Source of the DNA: Papio anubis
Lineage: Eukaryota; Chordata; Mammalia; Primates; Cercopithecidae
Length of the DNA stretch: 64,000 nt
Direction of reading: 5' to 3'
Assembly (NCBI RefSeq): GCF_008728515.1
Contig: NC_044979.1
Coordinates: 166,230,782-166,294,781, forward strand
The notes below the pieces were generated by a model that had not been told where the DNA came from, did no database searches, and saw only the letters and a program-made list of their open reading frames with translations. Made by a program: the position numbers and the translations under genes. Position 1 is the first letter of the stretch. Each line of letters begins with the position of its first letter. Positions 1 through 11,576 of the stretch are shown here, piece by piece.

Positions 1-912
1 ATAATCATGTGGTTTTTGTCATTGGTTCTGTTTATGTGATGGCTCATATTTATTGACATGCATGTTGAACCAGCCTTGCATTTCAGGTGTGAAGCCAGCT
101 TGAACGTAATGGATAAGCTTTTTGATGTGCTGCCGGATTCTGTTTGCCAGCTTTGCCAGTATTTTATTGAGGATTTTTGCATCAATGTTCATCAAGGATA
201 TCGGCCTGAAGTTTTCTTTTTTTGTTGTGTCTCTGTTGGTATAAGGATGATGCTGGCCTCATAAAATTAGCTAGGGAGAAGTCTCTCTTTTTCTATTGAT
301 TGGAACAGTTTCAGAAGGAATGGTACCAGCTCCTCTTTGTACCTCTGGTAGAATTTGGCTGTGAATCCATCTGGTCCTGGGCTTTTTTTGGTTGGTAGGC
401 TATTAATTACTGCCTCAATTTCAAAACTTGTTACTGGCCTATTCAGGGATTCAACTTCTTCCTGGTTTAGTCTTGGGAAGGTTGTATGTCTGGGAATTTA
501 TCCATTTCTTCTAGATTTTCTAGTTTATTTGTGTAGATGTGTTTATAGTATTATCTGATAGTATTTTTTATTTCTGTAGGATCAGTGGTGCTATCCCCTT
601 CATCATTTTTTATTGTGTCCATTTGATTCTTCTCTCTTTTCTTCTTTATTAGTCTAGCTAGCAGTCTATTTATTTTGTTAGTCTATTCACAAAACCAGAT
701 CCTGGACTTATCGATTTTTTTCAAAGGGTTTTTCATGTCTCTATCTCCTTCAATTCTGCTCTGATCTTAGTTATTTCTTGCCTTCTGCTAGCTTTTGAAT
801 TTGTTTGCTTTTGCTTCTTTAGTTCTTTTAATTGTGATGTTGGGGTGTCAATTTGAGATCCTTCCAGCTTTCTGATGTGGGCATTTAGTGCTGTAAATTT
901 CTCTCTTAATAC
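1..912 (-). mobile_element. L1 ORF2 fragment, reverse strand, cut by window edge
   Basis: Read on the reverse strand this is the reverse-transcriptase part of LINE-1 ORF2. The + strand carries the familiar antisense text: the 'gaaccagccttgcatttcagg' block near 67, 'ctggtcctgggctttttttgg' near 372, and the run ending 'gggcatttagtgctgtaaat' near 898. The match stops abruptly at about 912, which is the 5' truncation of the element. Its 3' part lies left of the window. The frame is broken by many substitutions, so it codes for nothing now. Subfamily not determined; it looks like a primate-age L1P or L1MA. Confidence 0.9.
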
Positions 913-2197
913 AGAATAATCATTAGATCACAGGGTTAAAGACTATTTTATCATGTTCTCTCTGTAGATACCTGGAATTGAAACACAGAATCCAGGAAAA
1001 ATATGGAAAAAAATCAGCTGGAACTAGTCAGGATTTAAGCAACATAGTGGTAAGTGGTCATAAATTACCATGGAACTAAATCAAACAGACTTGGATTGAA
1101 ATCCTCGCTCTATAATTTTCTCCCTGGTACTTTTTGTTCATGAATTACACTGTTATATCCACCTCATAGACTTCGTGAAGTTTACATAAAATAATTTTTG
1201 CAAAGTGCTTGACACCTCACACCTGCTTGCTCCTTACCTGAATAAGTTCCCAGATGTATGAATGAGAAAGACAAAATGATTAGGATCTAAAATTTCTTAC
1301 AAAGATATTGCATGCAGATGGCTCTTTTGTACTATTTTGGTCTAACAAAAAATTATTTTCAGAACGGATGGCATGAAAACTGACACACCTCCCATGTGAG
1401 GTTGAAGATGCTCGATAACGTCATCACCTGGTGATGCATCCAGAAACAACCTGAATGACGACACCTATTCTATTTTTGGGTTGTGGATTGAAAGGAAAAT
1501 ACTAACCACAGTCAGGGCTATCCTAATTCAGATAGTACATATTTATATAAATAAGATGTGGGTAATCTGAAGCAATAAAACTTCATCAACCAGTGCAGTT
1601 CCTTTATGTGGCACAAAAACAGATCCCTGTGGGAATTTACAGGGTCCCATAAAATATAAAAGACTGTAAAGTTCTTGATGTGTGTTAATGAAACGAAAAC
1701 ATCTGGTTTGCTTAGCTAGATAAGTTTATTAGGAAACTGACTTAGATTCACTCGCTCACAGATGTAACAAAAGATAAATGATAAAACTAACACAAGCAGG
1801 GGGTTATAAAAACCAACTTTACTTTTTGAGAGCAGGTTTTTCAGGCAGTCTGATTTCAAAGTATCTCAGAGTGGAAGATTATGGCTGTGGACTCTGCTCC
1901 TTAATTGCTAAGGTGAGGACAAGAGAAGGGGAAACTGTAAGAAATATTAAAGTATCAGTTACATTGCAGAAGTTTTACATCAGAGTACATCATGATCTGG
2001 AAATATAAAAAGATACATAACTAAGAAGGTAGGAAATGATTGCTTACCTTGTCAAGAAATATGGATGCCACTATAGCTATACTTGGAGGCATAACCACAA
2101 CCAGGTCACCAAAGGTTCCATGGTCATGTAATACCCAGGTGTCACAAAATCCGTAGACATTCCTATAGATAGAGCCATATGCACATAGACATTTCCT
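913..2197. other. Unassigned AT-rich sequence
   Basis: I recognise no repeat family or gene here. Short open frames occur at 1778-2008 (+) and 2021-2242 (-). The second overlaps an exon-like stretch on the reverse strand at about 2053-2164: AG acceptor side 'ctctatctatag' and a donor reading GACAAG then GTAAGC. This is treated as a finding, not as a gene call. Confidence 0.5.
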
Positions 2198-2733
2198 TGT
2201 GTGGCAGACAGACTTTTGAAATGACTCCCAAATGACCCCCACTTCCTGTTATTCACACTCTTGTGTAGTCCCCTTCCCTTAAGTATAGGATGAGCCTAGT
2301 GACTTGCTTCTAATGGATAGAAGACACAAAATGAGACGGGATGTCACTTGGAAGATTAGGTTTTTAAAGACTGACTTTCATCTTGCTGACACTCCCTTTG
2401 ACTCCTTCCATGAGTTCTTTGATGGAGATGCCCACATGGCAAACAACTGTGGTTAGTTAGGAACCTAGGGTTCCAGTCCAACATACTTCGAAGAACTTCT
2501 TCCCACAGCCATGTGAGTGAGCTTGGAAGAGGATTCTTCCCCAGTGCAGCCTTCATTTTGGACTATAGCCCAAGCCAATCGCTAGTGAAAGCCTTTCAAG
2601 AAACTCTGAAACACAGACCCTAGCTGAACCACGCCAGTATTCCTAACACCCAGACACAATGAGATAACTCTGGGTGGTTTTAAGGCACTCCATTTTGAGG
2701 TGACTTGTTACACAGAAATAGGTAACTAATACA
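2198..2733 (+). mobile_element. MaLR (MLT1-like) LTR
   Basis: The sequence begins TGTGGCAGACAG and ends in ...GGTAACTAATACA, the usual 3' terminus of MaLR LTRs. Between them are the family blocks 'ccccttcccttaagta', 'cctagtgacttgcttctaa', 'gggatgtcacttggaagatt' and 'ccatgtgagtgagcttggaa'. About 536 bases, so near full length for an MLT1-type LTR, but strongly diverged. No internal region is attached and no clear 5-bp duplication is seen, so it is probably an old solo LTR. Confidence 0.75.
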
Positions 2734-2924
2734 CTTTAGTAATTACAACCCATGATGTAAGGATTAAAAAATTTAGTTGGACACCAAAGAAAAAGTTATT
2801 TGAGTTTAAATCCCATCTTCTTCAGAGATCATATATTTAATTTCAAAAGTGATTTTCATGCATGAACATTGCTTCACTCTGGCTAGGTTGGAGTACTTTG
2901 TAAACTTTCACTGCCCTAGAGTAA

Positions 2925-3100
2925 GAGTGAACAGCCCAGTTTCTGGAAAAAGGCACAGCTCAAACCCAGACCCACCACTTGTTAGATTCTTCTTTCTTCT
3001 TCAGTTGCTTCATCCGTACTACGTGAATAATGATAGCCCCTATAGCAAGGTGTCCCAAACTCTGTTTTATACATATGAAGAGTTCAATAAGTGATTGCTA
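2925..3100 (+). mobile_element. MIR SINE fragment
   Basis: The order of blocks follows the MIR core: 'ctcaaacccagacccaccact' for the normal 'tcaaatcccggctctgccact', then 'cttcagttgcttcatccgta' for the 'cctcagtttcctcatctgta' segment, 'aataatgatagcccctat', and 'gaagagttcaataagtgatt' for the 3' end. Highly diverged, as expected for a mammal-wide element. Confidence 0.65.
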
Positions 3101-3460
3101 GTCTTGTTTTAAAACATCTAATTACCTTTAGTCACAAACACCACAAGTGTCTTGTCATTGCTAGAGAGTTTTCCAATCTATTTTCAGCTAGTTTGTGAAG
3201 CCTTTTTTTGATGAGCTCACTATAAAATGAGAGATGAGCACATCATTGCAGTCACTAGATTAATCTCCTGTGTTTAATATTCATGACCTTCAGTAGAACT
3301 CTCTGCAAGTTCAGCAACAGCAAACAGTGATTGAGGTCCTGCTCTGTGCAGAGAATCATTCCATATGCTCAGATAAATTAGTAGAACAGCCTGCCTTTTT
3401 AGAATTATAACCAAAATACCTCGAATTTGTAAATGAAAGAAATTTCATTAACCTAGTATA
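3101..3460. other. Unassigned sequence
   Basis: Nothing recognised. Composition and low-complexity content are like the neighbouring single-copy DNA. Confidence 0.4.
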
Positions 3461-3463
3461 GTG

Positions 3464-3640
3464 ACTTTCAAAAAACTGGATGTTCCTTAGAAATATCTAG
3501 GGCATTTAAAATATGTACACACCAGTGGCAGGGCCCTACTCACAGACAATCCCATTCAATTTAAGATGGAACCTAAAATTAAATGCTTTTTAAAAGCTCT
3601 CTGGGAGATTATAATGCACAGGCAAAGTTGAAAATGACTG
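3464..3640 (+). mobile_element. MER5A-like hAT-Charlie MITE
   Basis: The ends are near-inverted: it starts 'agtgactttcaaaaaactgg' and finishes 'aaagttgaaaatgactg', the pattern of MER5 terminal repeats (CAGTG...CACTG, diverged). The middle keeps the 'ggcagggccctactcacaga' block corresponding to 'gcctgggccccacccc'. Non-coding, non-autonomous DNA transposon remnant. Confidence 0.65.
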
Positions 3641-4211
3641 ATTTAGCACGAACCCTCTACTTAAAATATTAAGACTTACAGAAGCTTATTTCAGGTGACA
3701 TGGTTAAGTTAGCGCTATAACTAACACTAAATGTTGTGCCTTCTGATACTGGAAAAATGGTGTTTAATTACCAAATAACATCTGCATTTCACTGCATTTA
3801 TTTATATATTTAATCGTTCATAAAACAAATCTTTACTGATAATTTCTTCAATGCTGGAAATGGGCATACAATACTAAGCAACACAGAGTAACCCAGTGAT
3901 TTTTTTCAAGATTAAAATTTTCTAGAGGAGATTGCAGTAAAAACTAAATTAAGAAAACAAACAATATCTATAAGTATATGACTGCAACCCTGAGAGTGTA
4001 CTAAAGGCAGAGTATCAGATTCATTAGAATAGTAGGAGTCCTGCTTTAAATTAGGAAGAAAAGAATCCTTTGGGGGAGTGATTTTTAATCTAGACATCAT
4101 ATGTAACTGGATTTTAGGATAGGGGCTGCTAAAAATTATACCTTAGAGGTAATTCTTTTCTCCCCTATCCCCCACAAAAAAGATCAATCTCAGTAAGGCT
4201 TGCAAAAATTT

Positions 4212-4332
4212 TCTTAAAAGATTATCTAATTGATAATGATAATAAGAACACAAATTGTTTCTTAAATACTTGACTAAGTGCTTTGTGTGCATTATTTTGT
4301 TTGGTCATCACAGTAATCCTGTTACTATAGAT
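4212..4332 (-). mobile_element. MIR SINE fragment
   Basis: The stretch 'ttaaatacttgactaagtgc' followed by 'tttgtgtgcattattttg' and 'ggtcatcacagtaatcctg' follows the reverse complement of the MIR 3' half (positions with 'gagcgcttactatgtgcc ... taatcctcacaacaaccct'). Confidence 0.55.
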
Positions 4333-4903
4333 CTCTTCTTAAGAGCAGTTCTTTTCTAAAAACCTCAAACTAAATATGAATAGTGAAAAAGTTCACCTTT
4401 TCTTCTTGGCATACTGTCCTCGCCAGCACATACATTTCAGTCATTAGAATGAGATGATGATTCACTAAATCCTCATCTTAAATAAACATCTTGAAAGGCA
4501 TCCTATTTGAACAACCTCATTTTGCACATGACATTTGCAAGGAGCTAGGCAGCCCTGCACAGCCAGTGAGTTTAGAAACTTGCATGATTTCAACCACTCC
4601 CTTGATTGATCTTACAATCTAAGCTATGTAGCATCTGTGAAGCATATAAAATAGATGGCAGAGAATAGCAGGCAAATTGTGAGTGACATTATTATATAAA
4701 CTCAAAATGATGAGTGAATACCAAGTGGTAAAGATGACAGCAAATCATATTTCTGGAAACTATGAAGGCAGAAGCAGGGACTCAGTTTAATAGCTAACAA
4801 ATGCCCTCTTGAGAACCAACACACTTGGGCTGCAGAAAGCCAAAAAGGAGTCCATTAATAATTAGATTGAATGTTGATAAACTGGAACTGATTATTTAGT
4901 TAG
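4333..4903. other. Unassigned AT-rich sequence
   Basis: No repeat family or coding potential recognised between the MIR fragment and the ERV1-type LTR. Confidence 0.4.
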
Positions 4904-5660
4904 TGATATGGACAGAAGGCAGGGAAATACTGGGCAGAAGAGGGCAGTTCCACAGCAAAGGCCCCACCCTCAAGTCTGGAAACCCATGACATTAAATGGG
5001 AACAGGCATTCCTTTACTTGTGCCCAAATGTTGCCTTTTCTAAGACCACTCTGGCCTGCCACACCCGTATCCTCTCCCCATATAAACCCCAGCTCCACTG
5101 GCAGAGCAGCAGAACAGTGTGGCAGAGAAGGAGAGAAGAGAAGGAGTATCTCAACATCAAGATGAGTTCAGCTAGGGATGATCAGAAAGGAGATCAGTAG
5201 CAAGATGGATGAACACTAGGGAAAGATCATCTTCCCACTTCATCCCCTTTCCAGCTCCCCATCCATCCCACAGAGAACCACCTCCATTATTCAATAAAAT
5301 CCCCACGTTCGCCTTCCTTCAAGTCCATGTGACCTGATTCTTCCTGGATGCCAGACAAGACCTGGGCGCCAAGAGGGCAGGGTGTAAAAGGCTGTCATCC
5401 TGACTCTCCACCAAGCTGGTTAACACTTAGCCATCCATGGATGGCAAAGCTAAAAGCACATTGTAACACACCTAGACACTGCCATTGGGCCACAGCCCAA
5501 AACCGCTCGCCCCAGCTCACCTGTGTGCTTCCCCTCCCACAAGAAGTTTGAGTGCATGCAGGCTGAGTAAATGAGTCACACCCCTGTCACAAGCCCCACA
5601 GAGGTATCAGGGAACTCTCCTGCCTCACTAGGGCTATTCAAAATCAACGTTTTTTTCTTA
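4904..5660 (+). mobile_element. Solitary ERV1-type LTR, copy 1
   Basis: A retroviral LTR in the + direction. It begins TGATATGGACAG, has a TATA-like box TATAAA at 5081-5086 and a polyadenylation signal AATAAA at 5293-5298 followed by the 'ccatgtgacctgattcttcc' R/U5-like segment. The closely related copy at 20063 shares the start, TATA position, poly(A) signal and the 'tgccagacaagacctgggcgc' block. No internal proviral sequence flanks it. I could not name the subfamily with certainty; an LTR9/HUERS-P3-like or MER61-like ERV1 LTR are candidates. The 3' end is approximate. Confidence 0.7.
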
Positions 5661-8248
5661 TCAGTTTTATCAGTTTCACACATATACAGCTTATTTTCTT
5701 TAATTATAAAAGTTTTTCTCCACATCACAGGGGCTATGTCTAACACAATCTACATTTGGTAGGTGAAAAAAAAATGCCCCGAATTGGGAACAAGGCTAGA
5801 GAGAAGCAAAAGGTGCCAATATTAACTTACATAAAGATAACCTAGAGTCATAAAATATTACCTAAGAAAAACATTTTTGCAAGTGTTTGGGGGCATCTAT
5901 TCCGATAACTGCATGTGTTAGTGTTTTCTCAAATGTATTCAAAGCTTTGCCTAGCAAAACATATGTCTATAGGTTTTAGTTAACAGATTGTATTGCAGTG
6001 TGTAAATACAAATCTATGGAAACATATGTAGAGGGTGAGGAAAGACTTCCCAAAAGAAGTGGGGTCTAAACTTCGTTGGCAAAAGAATATAGGTACTTTG
6101 GGGGTGATGAGGAGTCAAAGACAGAAAAGAACGTAGAGGCTGAAAAAAAGTTCAGACGATTGTGAATAGACTAGTTTGGCTGTTGTGCGGTGCTAGAGAG
6201 ATGTAAAAGCATGAAGATGTATCATGGCAAGAATAAAAAGCTAAGGTAGTATGGGATACCTCCCAGGAATTTTATTAGGTGGATCACACGATGATTATTT
6301 CACTTTTAAATAACATTAATTTGACAATGTTCATGGGAGAAATTAAAGAGAGGAAAGATTGAACCTAAAGAGACCCATTGGGAGACTTGTGTAGTTACAT
6401 TATGATAAATCACAGAGACGTAGAGGAAACTACTGGAATATTGAATTTAGGTGCCCGTCATCCTCTATTTATCTGAGACTCTGTAAGTATGAAAGTTCCA
6501 GAAGATGTCCAGTGTTTTTGTATGTTCATATTCACCTGGAAAGGAGAATTTGGTAATGAACAGAAAGTTATATTTCATATGGGTAAAGTATCTGGTGCAA
6601 AACAGATTTTTTGTAACAGCAAATACAACTGTAGGGGAAAACTAAAGTTGTCAGATAAGTATTGACGAACAAAAAAATACAATGATTAAAAAACGCATTT
6701 GCTATATATTCCTCTTTTTGGAGCTCAGTATAAAATATTGATTTGGTTGGCAGTTTTTAACCCACCTTAGTTTATAATACTGTCCTGCAACTTTCCTCCA
6801 AATTATGAGATCCATTAAATGGAGCCATCATTCTGGCATCCTGGGATATTTGTTCAAGAACCACAGGACACTAAGGGGTTCAACTATAAAGCATGTAGTT
6901 CAGAGCAAGTCAGCTCATTTAATGCAAGGCACAGAGATTTCCCGTAGAAGGCTTCAACATCCCCAGGCCACTTTGTCCTGTAAGAGACCCAAGCTATACT
7001 TTGGATAGTTTAATCAATTAAAAAGTAAAGGAGCTGCCCACAGGCCAGTGTTCTGCAGTCACCTCTCAAGTATGATATGACAAGGTCTTTAAAGAATGTG
7101 TTGTAATTCTTCCCTTTTTGGTCTTCAATGAAAAGTGTCTCATTTTAAAAACCTGAGGCTCTATACTCAAAACTGTATGAGATCAAAAAGTTTGAAATTC
7201 CCTGATACTCTCTGTTTACCAATGATAAAACTTTGATTACTCATGTTTTATCTTTATAAAGCACCTGAGTGGTAGGTAGATCATCATGTTATTAACACCA
7301 TGAGCATGGTTTTACCTGTTAGGGATTGAAACAGATTCAAAAGCTTCCCTTTGTTCGTGTTCTCAATTTCTTCCAAGAGCTTTATTTTATACAGGGAAAT
7401 AAATATCATATTATTTTTTTCTGGAATTAGGAATATAGGGGCAAAATAATGTTTATCAGAAAAAAAGAACATGCTGGAATAAGAAATGGGAAGTTAAATG
7501 AGCCACCAACTCTTGGTTCCCCTGTACCGTTTTCTTGATATATCTATTCAAGGCCACTTGGGAAAATTTTCCTACTGAAACAATCCATACTAGTGCATCC
7601 TGTACCCAAAATGTTGCTCTACTTAAAGTAAGAAGGAGAAGGATGAGCAGTTTTCCAACCAACCTTACCTAAAAATAGGTCAGGTCCAAGTGGAGACTTG
7701 CAAATATAAAAAGATGTAAAAATTCAATTTTCTATTAAATAACAAAAATGAAATATCCCTTAAAAAATCCTTGAAATGCTAAACCAAAATTTAGTTTTGT
7801 CCAAGATTATCACTGACACTTAAGTCCAGAATTCATGGATTTTGTCACACACTTTGAGAATATAAATCAGTCAAGAAGGGAGAAGAGAGGGGCAATACTA
7901 GAGATATTTCCTGGAGATTTCTATTGACATGCTGTGAATTCTCACTTCTAAATCTCAGGGACGGATTTCTTTCTCCTTTATTTCAAACTTGGTGAGGGGT
8001 CCCTCCACTGCATGACTGGGAAAGATTAAGTACTCTGCTGCAGGTGAGGAGATAGAGAGCTGGTCCTGATGGGTACTTGACAAAAGCAAAGGCAACCAGG
8101 GGCAAGTGGGAGGTGGATGCACTTCTAGAATTTGGTGAGAAAAGGATGTGTGTTCTACGTAAACAAGATAAAGTCCACATGGGAGGAAAAGCCTTTCTAG
8201 GGTCATCTGTTTGGGAATGGGAAGACACAGAAGGACCCCACCCACAAG
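5661..8248. other. Unassigned sequence, about 2.6 kb
   Basis: No gene recognised. 6020-6260 (+) faintly resembles an ancient mammalian interspersed repeat ('gaggaaagacttcccaaaag', later 'gctgttgtgcggtgctag'), too diverged to name. The reverse frame 7456-7662 encodes a hydrophobic peptide with no recognised motif. Several short open frames around 7955-8250 overlap in three frames and look like chance. Confidence 0.4.
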
Positions 8249-8260
8249 AAGTTAGAGATC
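8249..8260 (+). repeat. Target-site duplication of the AluY (left copy)
   Basis: AAGTTAGAGATC precedes the Alu, and the same 12 bases recur directly after its poly(A) tail at 8560-8571, proving a clean L1-mediated insertion. Confidence 0.95.
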
Positions 8261-8559
8261 GGCCGGGCGCGGTGGCTCAAGCCTGTAATCCCAGCACTTT
8301 GGGAGGCCGAGGCGGGTGGATCACGAGGTCAGGAGATCAAGACCATCCTGGCTAACATGGTGAAACCCCGTCTCTACTAAAAATACAAAAAACTAGCCGG
8401 GCGTGGTGGCGGGCGCCTGTAGTCCCAGCTACTCGGAGGCTGAGGCAGGAGAATGGCGTGAACCTGGGAGGCGGAGCTTGCAGTGAGCCGAGATCGCGCC
8501 ACTGCACTCCAGCCTGGGTGACACAGCGCGAGACTCCGTCTCAAAAAAAAAAAAAAAAA
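8261..8559 (+). mobile_element. AluY, full length
   Basis: Starts GGCCGGGCGCGGTGGCTCA and runs through both monomers to a 17-A tail. The AluY marks are present: 'gatcacgaggtcaggagatc', 'accatcctggctaacatggt' and 'gagaatggcgtgaacc'. Most CpG sites are intact (for example 'gagatcgcgccactgc'), so it is the youngest Alu in the window. One G is missing in 'actcggaggctgag'. The 12-bp duplication on both sides is perfect. Internal A and B boxes of the left monomer are preserved. Confidence 0.95.
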
Positions 8560-8574
8560 AAGTTAGAGATCAAT

Positions 8575-9398
8575 TTCAGATTCCTCCCTATGGAAGAAAA
8601 CATGAGTCATCACCATGAAAGAAATATTTTTGCCTGAGTCAAGAAATGTCAAGAGAATATTCCCCAATAATGGCCATGTCCAATGAACCCATGAATTTTC
8701 TGCTAGGAAATGGGAAGACGACAAAGTAAGCAGTGGTTTGAAGATGGTAAAATTCAGGCAGGCCCTTTCCGAAGCTCTTACCACTTTTGATCAATAGCTA
8801 GTCCTTAACATTTAGCCACTGATTTTTAAGACACTGCGATACTCTATTATCTTTTCCAGATGATAAATTTTATCTGACAGTTTTCATCTAAAGACAAAGG
8901 AAATTTACACATACTGAATACATGTTAAAGAAACAGCAAAAGAAAAAAATGAAGTTACATTTTTATATTGCCATGAGTTTTTTGTTTTTTAGTATCTTGG
9001 TTGAGGATGTAGATTTCTACATAGACCCAAGTTCTAGACTAAAAGTAGAACATTTGAGCTAAATATTTCAAAAAAGTAAAAGGAAACATGCTCCAATGTG
9101 ATTGGTAGCTGTCCATATAGTACTTACAAAACTTTTACTTACAAAATGTCATTTTTTTTAAATCTAGAAAGTTTTCTTTATTTGAGAGAATGCATAGCTT
9201 CCAGGAATGTTCATGGAGTCCTAAGGAAGGAAAGAGAAGTCACTGCAGTAGATTGCAAAATGTTTCCAACTCAACTCTCATCCTTGAATTCATGTCCCTT
9301 CTGATGTAATTTTTTAGTATCCCCCAACTCTAAGGACTCAACCATCTAATTTTCTTTGGTCAGTAAAATGAGACAGAGGAGTAGTATGCAAGTTCTGA
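8575..9398. other. Unassigned sequence
   Basis: Nothing recognised between the AluY and the L1 fragment. Confidence 0.4.
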
Positions 9399-9820
9399 CC
9401 CAAAGAATCATGTGGGAAAAGCTCCTTGATATTGGCCTTAGCAATATATATATTTTTTGATATCACAACAAAAGCTCAGATGACAAAAGTTAAAATTAAC
9501 AAACAGTAATACATCTAACTAAAAAGTTTCTGTGTAGCAAAAAAAAAAAGAAAAAGAAAAAAAGAAAAAGAAAAGGCAGCCCATCGATTGGGAGAAAATA
9601 TCTGCAAACAATACATCCCAAAGAATCATGTGGGAAAAGCTCCTTGATATTGGCCTTAGCAATATATATATTTTTTGATATCACAACAAAAGCTCAGATG
9701 ACAAAAGTTAAAATTAACAAACAGTAATACATCTAACTAAAAAGTTTCTGTGTAGCAAAAAAAAAAAGAAAAAGAAAAGGCAGCCAATCGATTGGGAGAA
9801 AATATCTGCAAACAATACAT
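9399..9820 (+). repeat. 218-bp tandem duplication inside the L1
   Basis: Copy 1 starts CCCAAAGAATCATG at 9399; copy 2 starts with the same bases at 9617, a period of 218. The copies are nearly identical apart from a shorter A/AG-rich run in copy 2 (14 bases fewer) and one C/A change in 'ggcagccCatcg' versus 'ggcagccAatcg'. Both ends lie inside L1 sequence, so this is a local duplication after insertion. Confidence 0.9.
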
Positions 9821-10354
9821 CTTATTGGAGTTAATATTCAAAAGATAAGAAATCCACATAACCCAATAGCCAAAAATACAACCCTATTTTTAAAATGGCA
9901 AAGAACTTGAATAGACATTTCTTCAAATAAGACAGAAAAGTTGCCAATAGGTATATGAAAAGCACTCAGCATCACTAGTTACTTGGTAAATGCAAACCAA
10001 AACCACAAAATGTCACCCCACACTTGTTAGACTGGCTGTTATCAAAAAGACCAGAGATAAGTGCTGGAAAGGGTAGACGTAAAGAAAAGGGAAAACTTGT
10101 ACACTATTGGTAAGAATGTAAATTGGCTCAGCCATTATGTAATGCAATGTGGAGATTCCACCCAAAAGTAAAAATAATCTACTATACAACCCAGCAATCC
10201 CTATTCTGCATATAGATGCAAAAGAAATGAAATTAGCACCTCAGAGATATCTGCACTCCCACGCCCATTGCAGCATAATTCACAGCAGCCAAAATATGGA
10301 AACAACCTTAGTACCAGTTGATGAATGAATGGATAAAGCAACTGGGAGATGTAT

Positions 10355-10412
10355 AGATACATGCATACAGATATATAGATACATACAGATACATATAGAT
10401 ATATAATTAAAT
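10355..10412 (+). repeat. ATAGATACATACAG-type simple repeat
   Basis: Imperfect repeats of ATACAGATAC and ATAGATAT inside the L1 3' fragment. Confidence 0.7.
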
Positions 10413-10563
10413 AATATGTGAGGAAATATAGTAAATATTATTCAGCCTTAAAAAAGAAGGCAATCCTGCCATTTATGACAACATGGATGAGCCTGGACAT
10501 TATGCTAAGTGAAAAAAGACACAAAAGGAATCATGCTCCACGATCTCACTTATGTGTGAAATC

Positions 10564-10668
10564 TAAATATATATAAACATATAACTTATATATATTTATA
10601 TATCGTATATAAAAATTATATATATCTTTGATATATACTTATATAAAAATCCTGTTGTATACCTTAAA
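10564..10668. repeat. TA-rich low-complexity tract
   Basis: About 100 bases of almost pure A and T with many TATATA steps, at the 3' edge of the L1. Confidence 0.8.
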
Positions 10669-11221
10669 TATATGTCTTTTAAAAACAAAAACATCTAGGA
10701 ACCTTAGTGCATGCATAAGTCTGTTTTTCACCTTTCAACAGCAGAGTGACTATCACATTAAATATATGATGCCTTAGAAGCATCTCTAAAAGAAAATAAA
10801 TTTTGGTTATCTTTCTCAAATCCTAGTAGTCTCTTGTTAATGTGTCTACAGATATTTACAGTAAAAAGAAGAAATTGTACAAATAGCCATGAAAACAAAA
10901 GCAATTAATAGCCCATAGATTAATAAGGAAACAAACAGAAGGATAAAAAAGCAAGATAGAAGGAATGTTAAAATGCAAATGAGATATGTCATTAATTTCT
11001 CAAATTTAAAAAATTGGGCTGTGCAGAGAAAAATTTGTGTGTATGTGTGTGTGTACATGTATGTGCATGTGTGCATGTACAGAGAGGGAGAAGAGACATA
11101 TAATACAATAATATGTTTATACATTTGTAGATGTGTATGTAGATGTAAGAAAGTAAAATAAATTATTGTATACATACATTCTTAAATGTTAATTATGTAT
11201 TTATCAACCAACTAGTGAGTG
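10669..11221. other. Unassigned, with a degenerate TG/CATG repeat
   Basis: 11036-11076 is an impure (TG)n with CATG interruptions. The reverse-strand frame here is made by that repeat and is not a gene. Confidence 0.5.
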
Positions 11222-11576
11222 GTCTTATTCCATTTGGACTGCTATAACAAAACATCATAAACAATAGCTTAAAAATAATAAAAATTTATTTCTCACAGTT
11301 CTAGAGGCTGAGAAGTCCAACATCAAAGGTCTGGCAGATTCAGTGTCTGGTGAGAGCCCACTTGCTTACAGATGGCAGTTTCTTACTATGCCCTTACATG
11401 GCGGGAGGCATGAGGGACTTCTCTGTTCTCTTTTATGAGGACACTAATCCCATTCATAAGGGCTCTATTTTTGTGACCTAATCCTTTGCAAAGGCCCTAC
11501 CTCCTAATACTATCACTTTGGGGTTAAGGATTTCAATATATTAATTTTGGGGGAACACATATATTTAGGCCATAGC
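11222..11576 (-). mobile_element. MaLR (MLT1-like) LTR
   Basis: On the + strand it opens 'gtcttattccatttggactg' and continues 'tttctcacagttctagaggc', 'ggtctggcagattcagtgtc', 'cctcctaatactatcacttt' and 'attttgggggaacaca', the reverse complement of an MLT1A-like LTR. About 355 bases and near complete. Confidence 0.8.

Larger units (their letters stand above)
9399..10563 (+). mobile_element. L1 3' fragment with internal tandem duplication
   Basis: Sense-strand LINE-1 ORF2 3' end, L1M or L1PB age. Landmarks in order: 'ttggccttagcaatat', 'tgggagaaaatatctgcaaa', 'cagagatatctgcactccca', 'gacaacatggatgagcctgg' and 'gatctcacttatgtgtg'. The first 218 bases are present twice in tandem (9399-9616 and 9617 to about 9820). 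A GATA/ATACAG-rich expansion interrupts the element at 10355-10412. Frame destroyed; no intact endonuclease or RT region. Confidence 0.85.
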
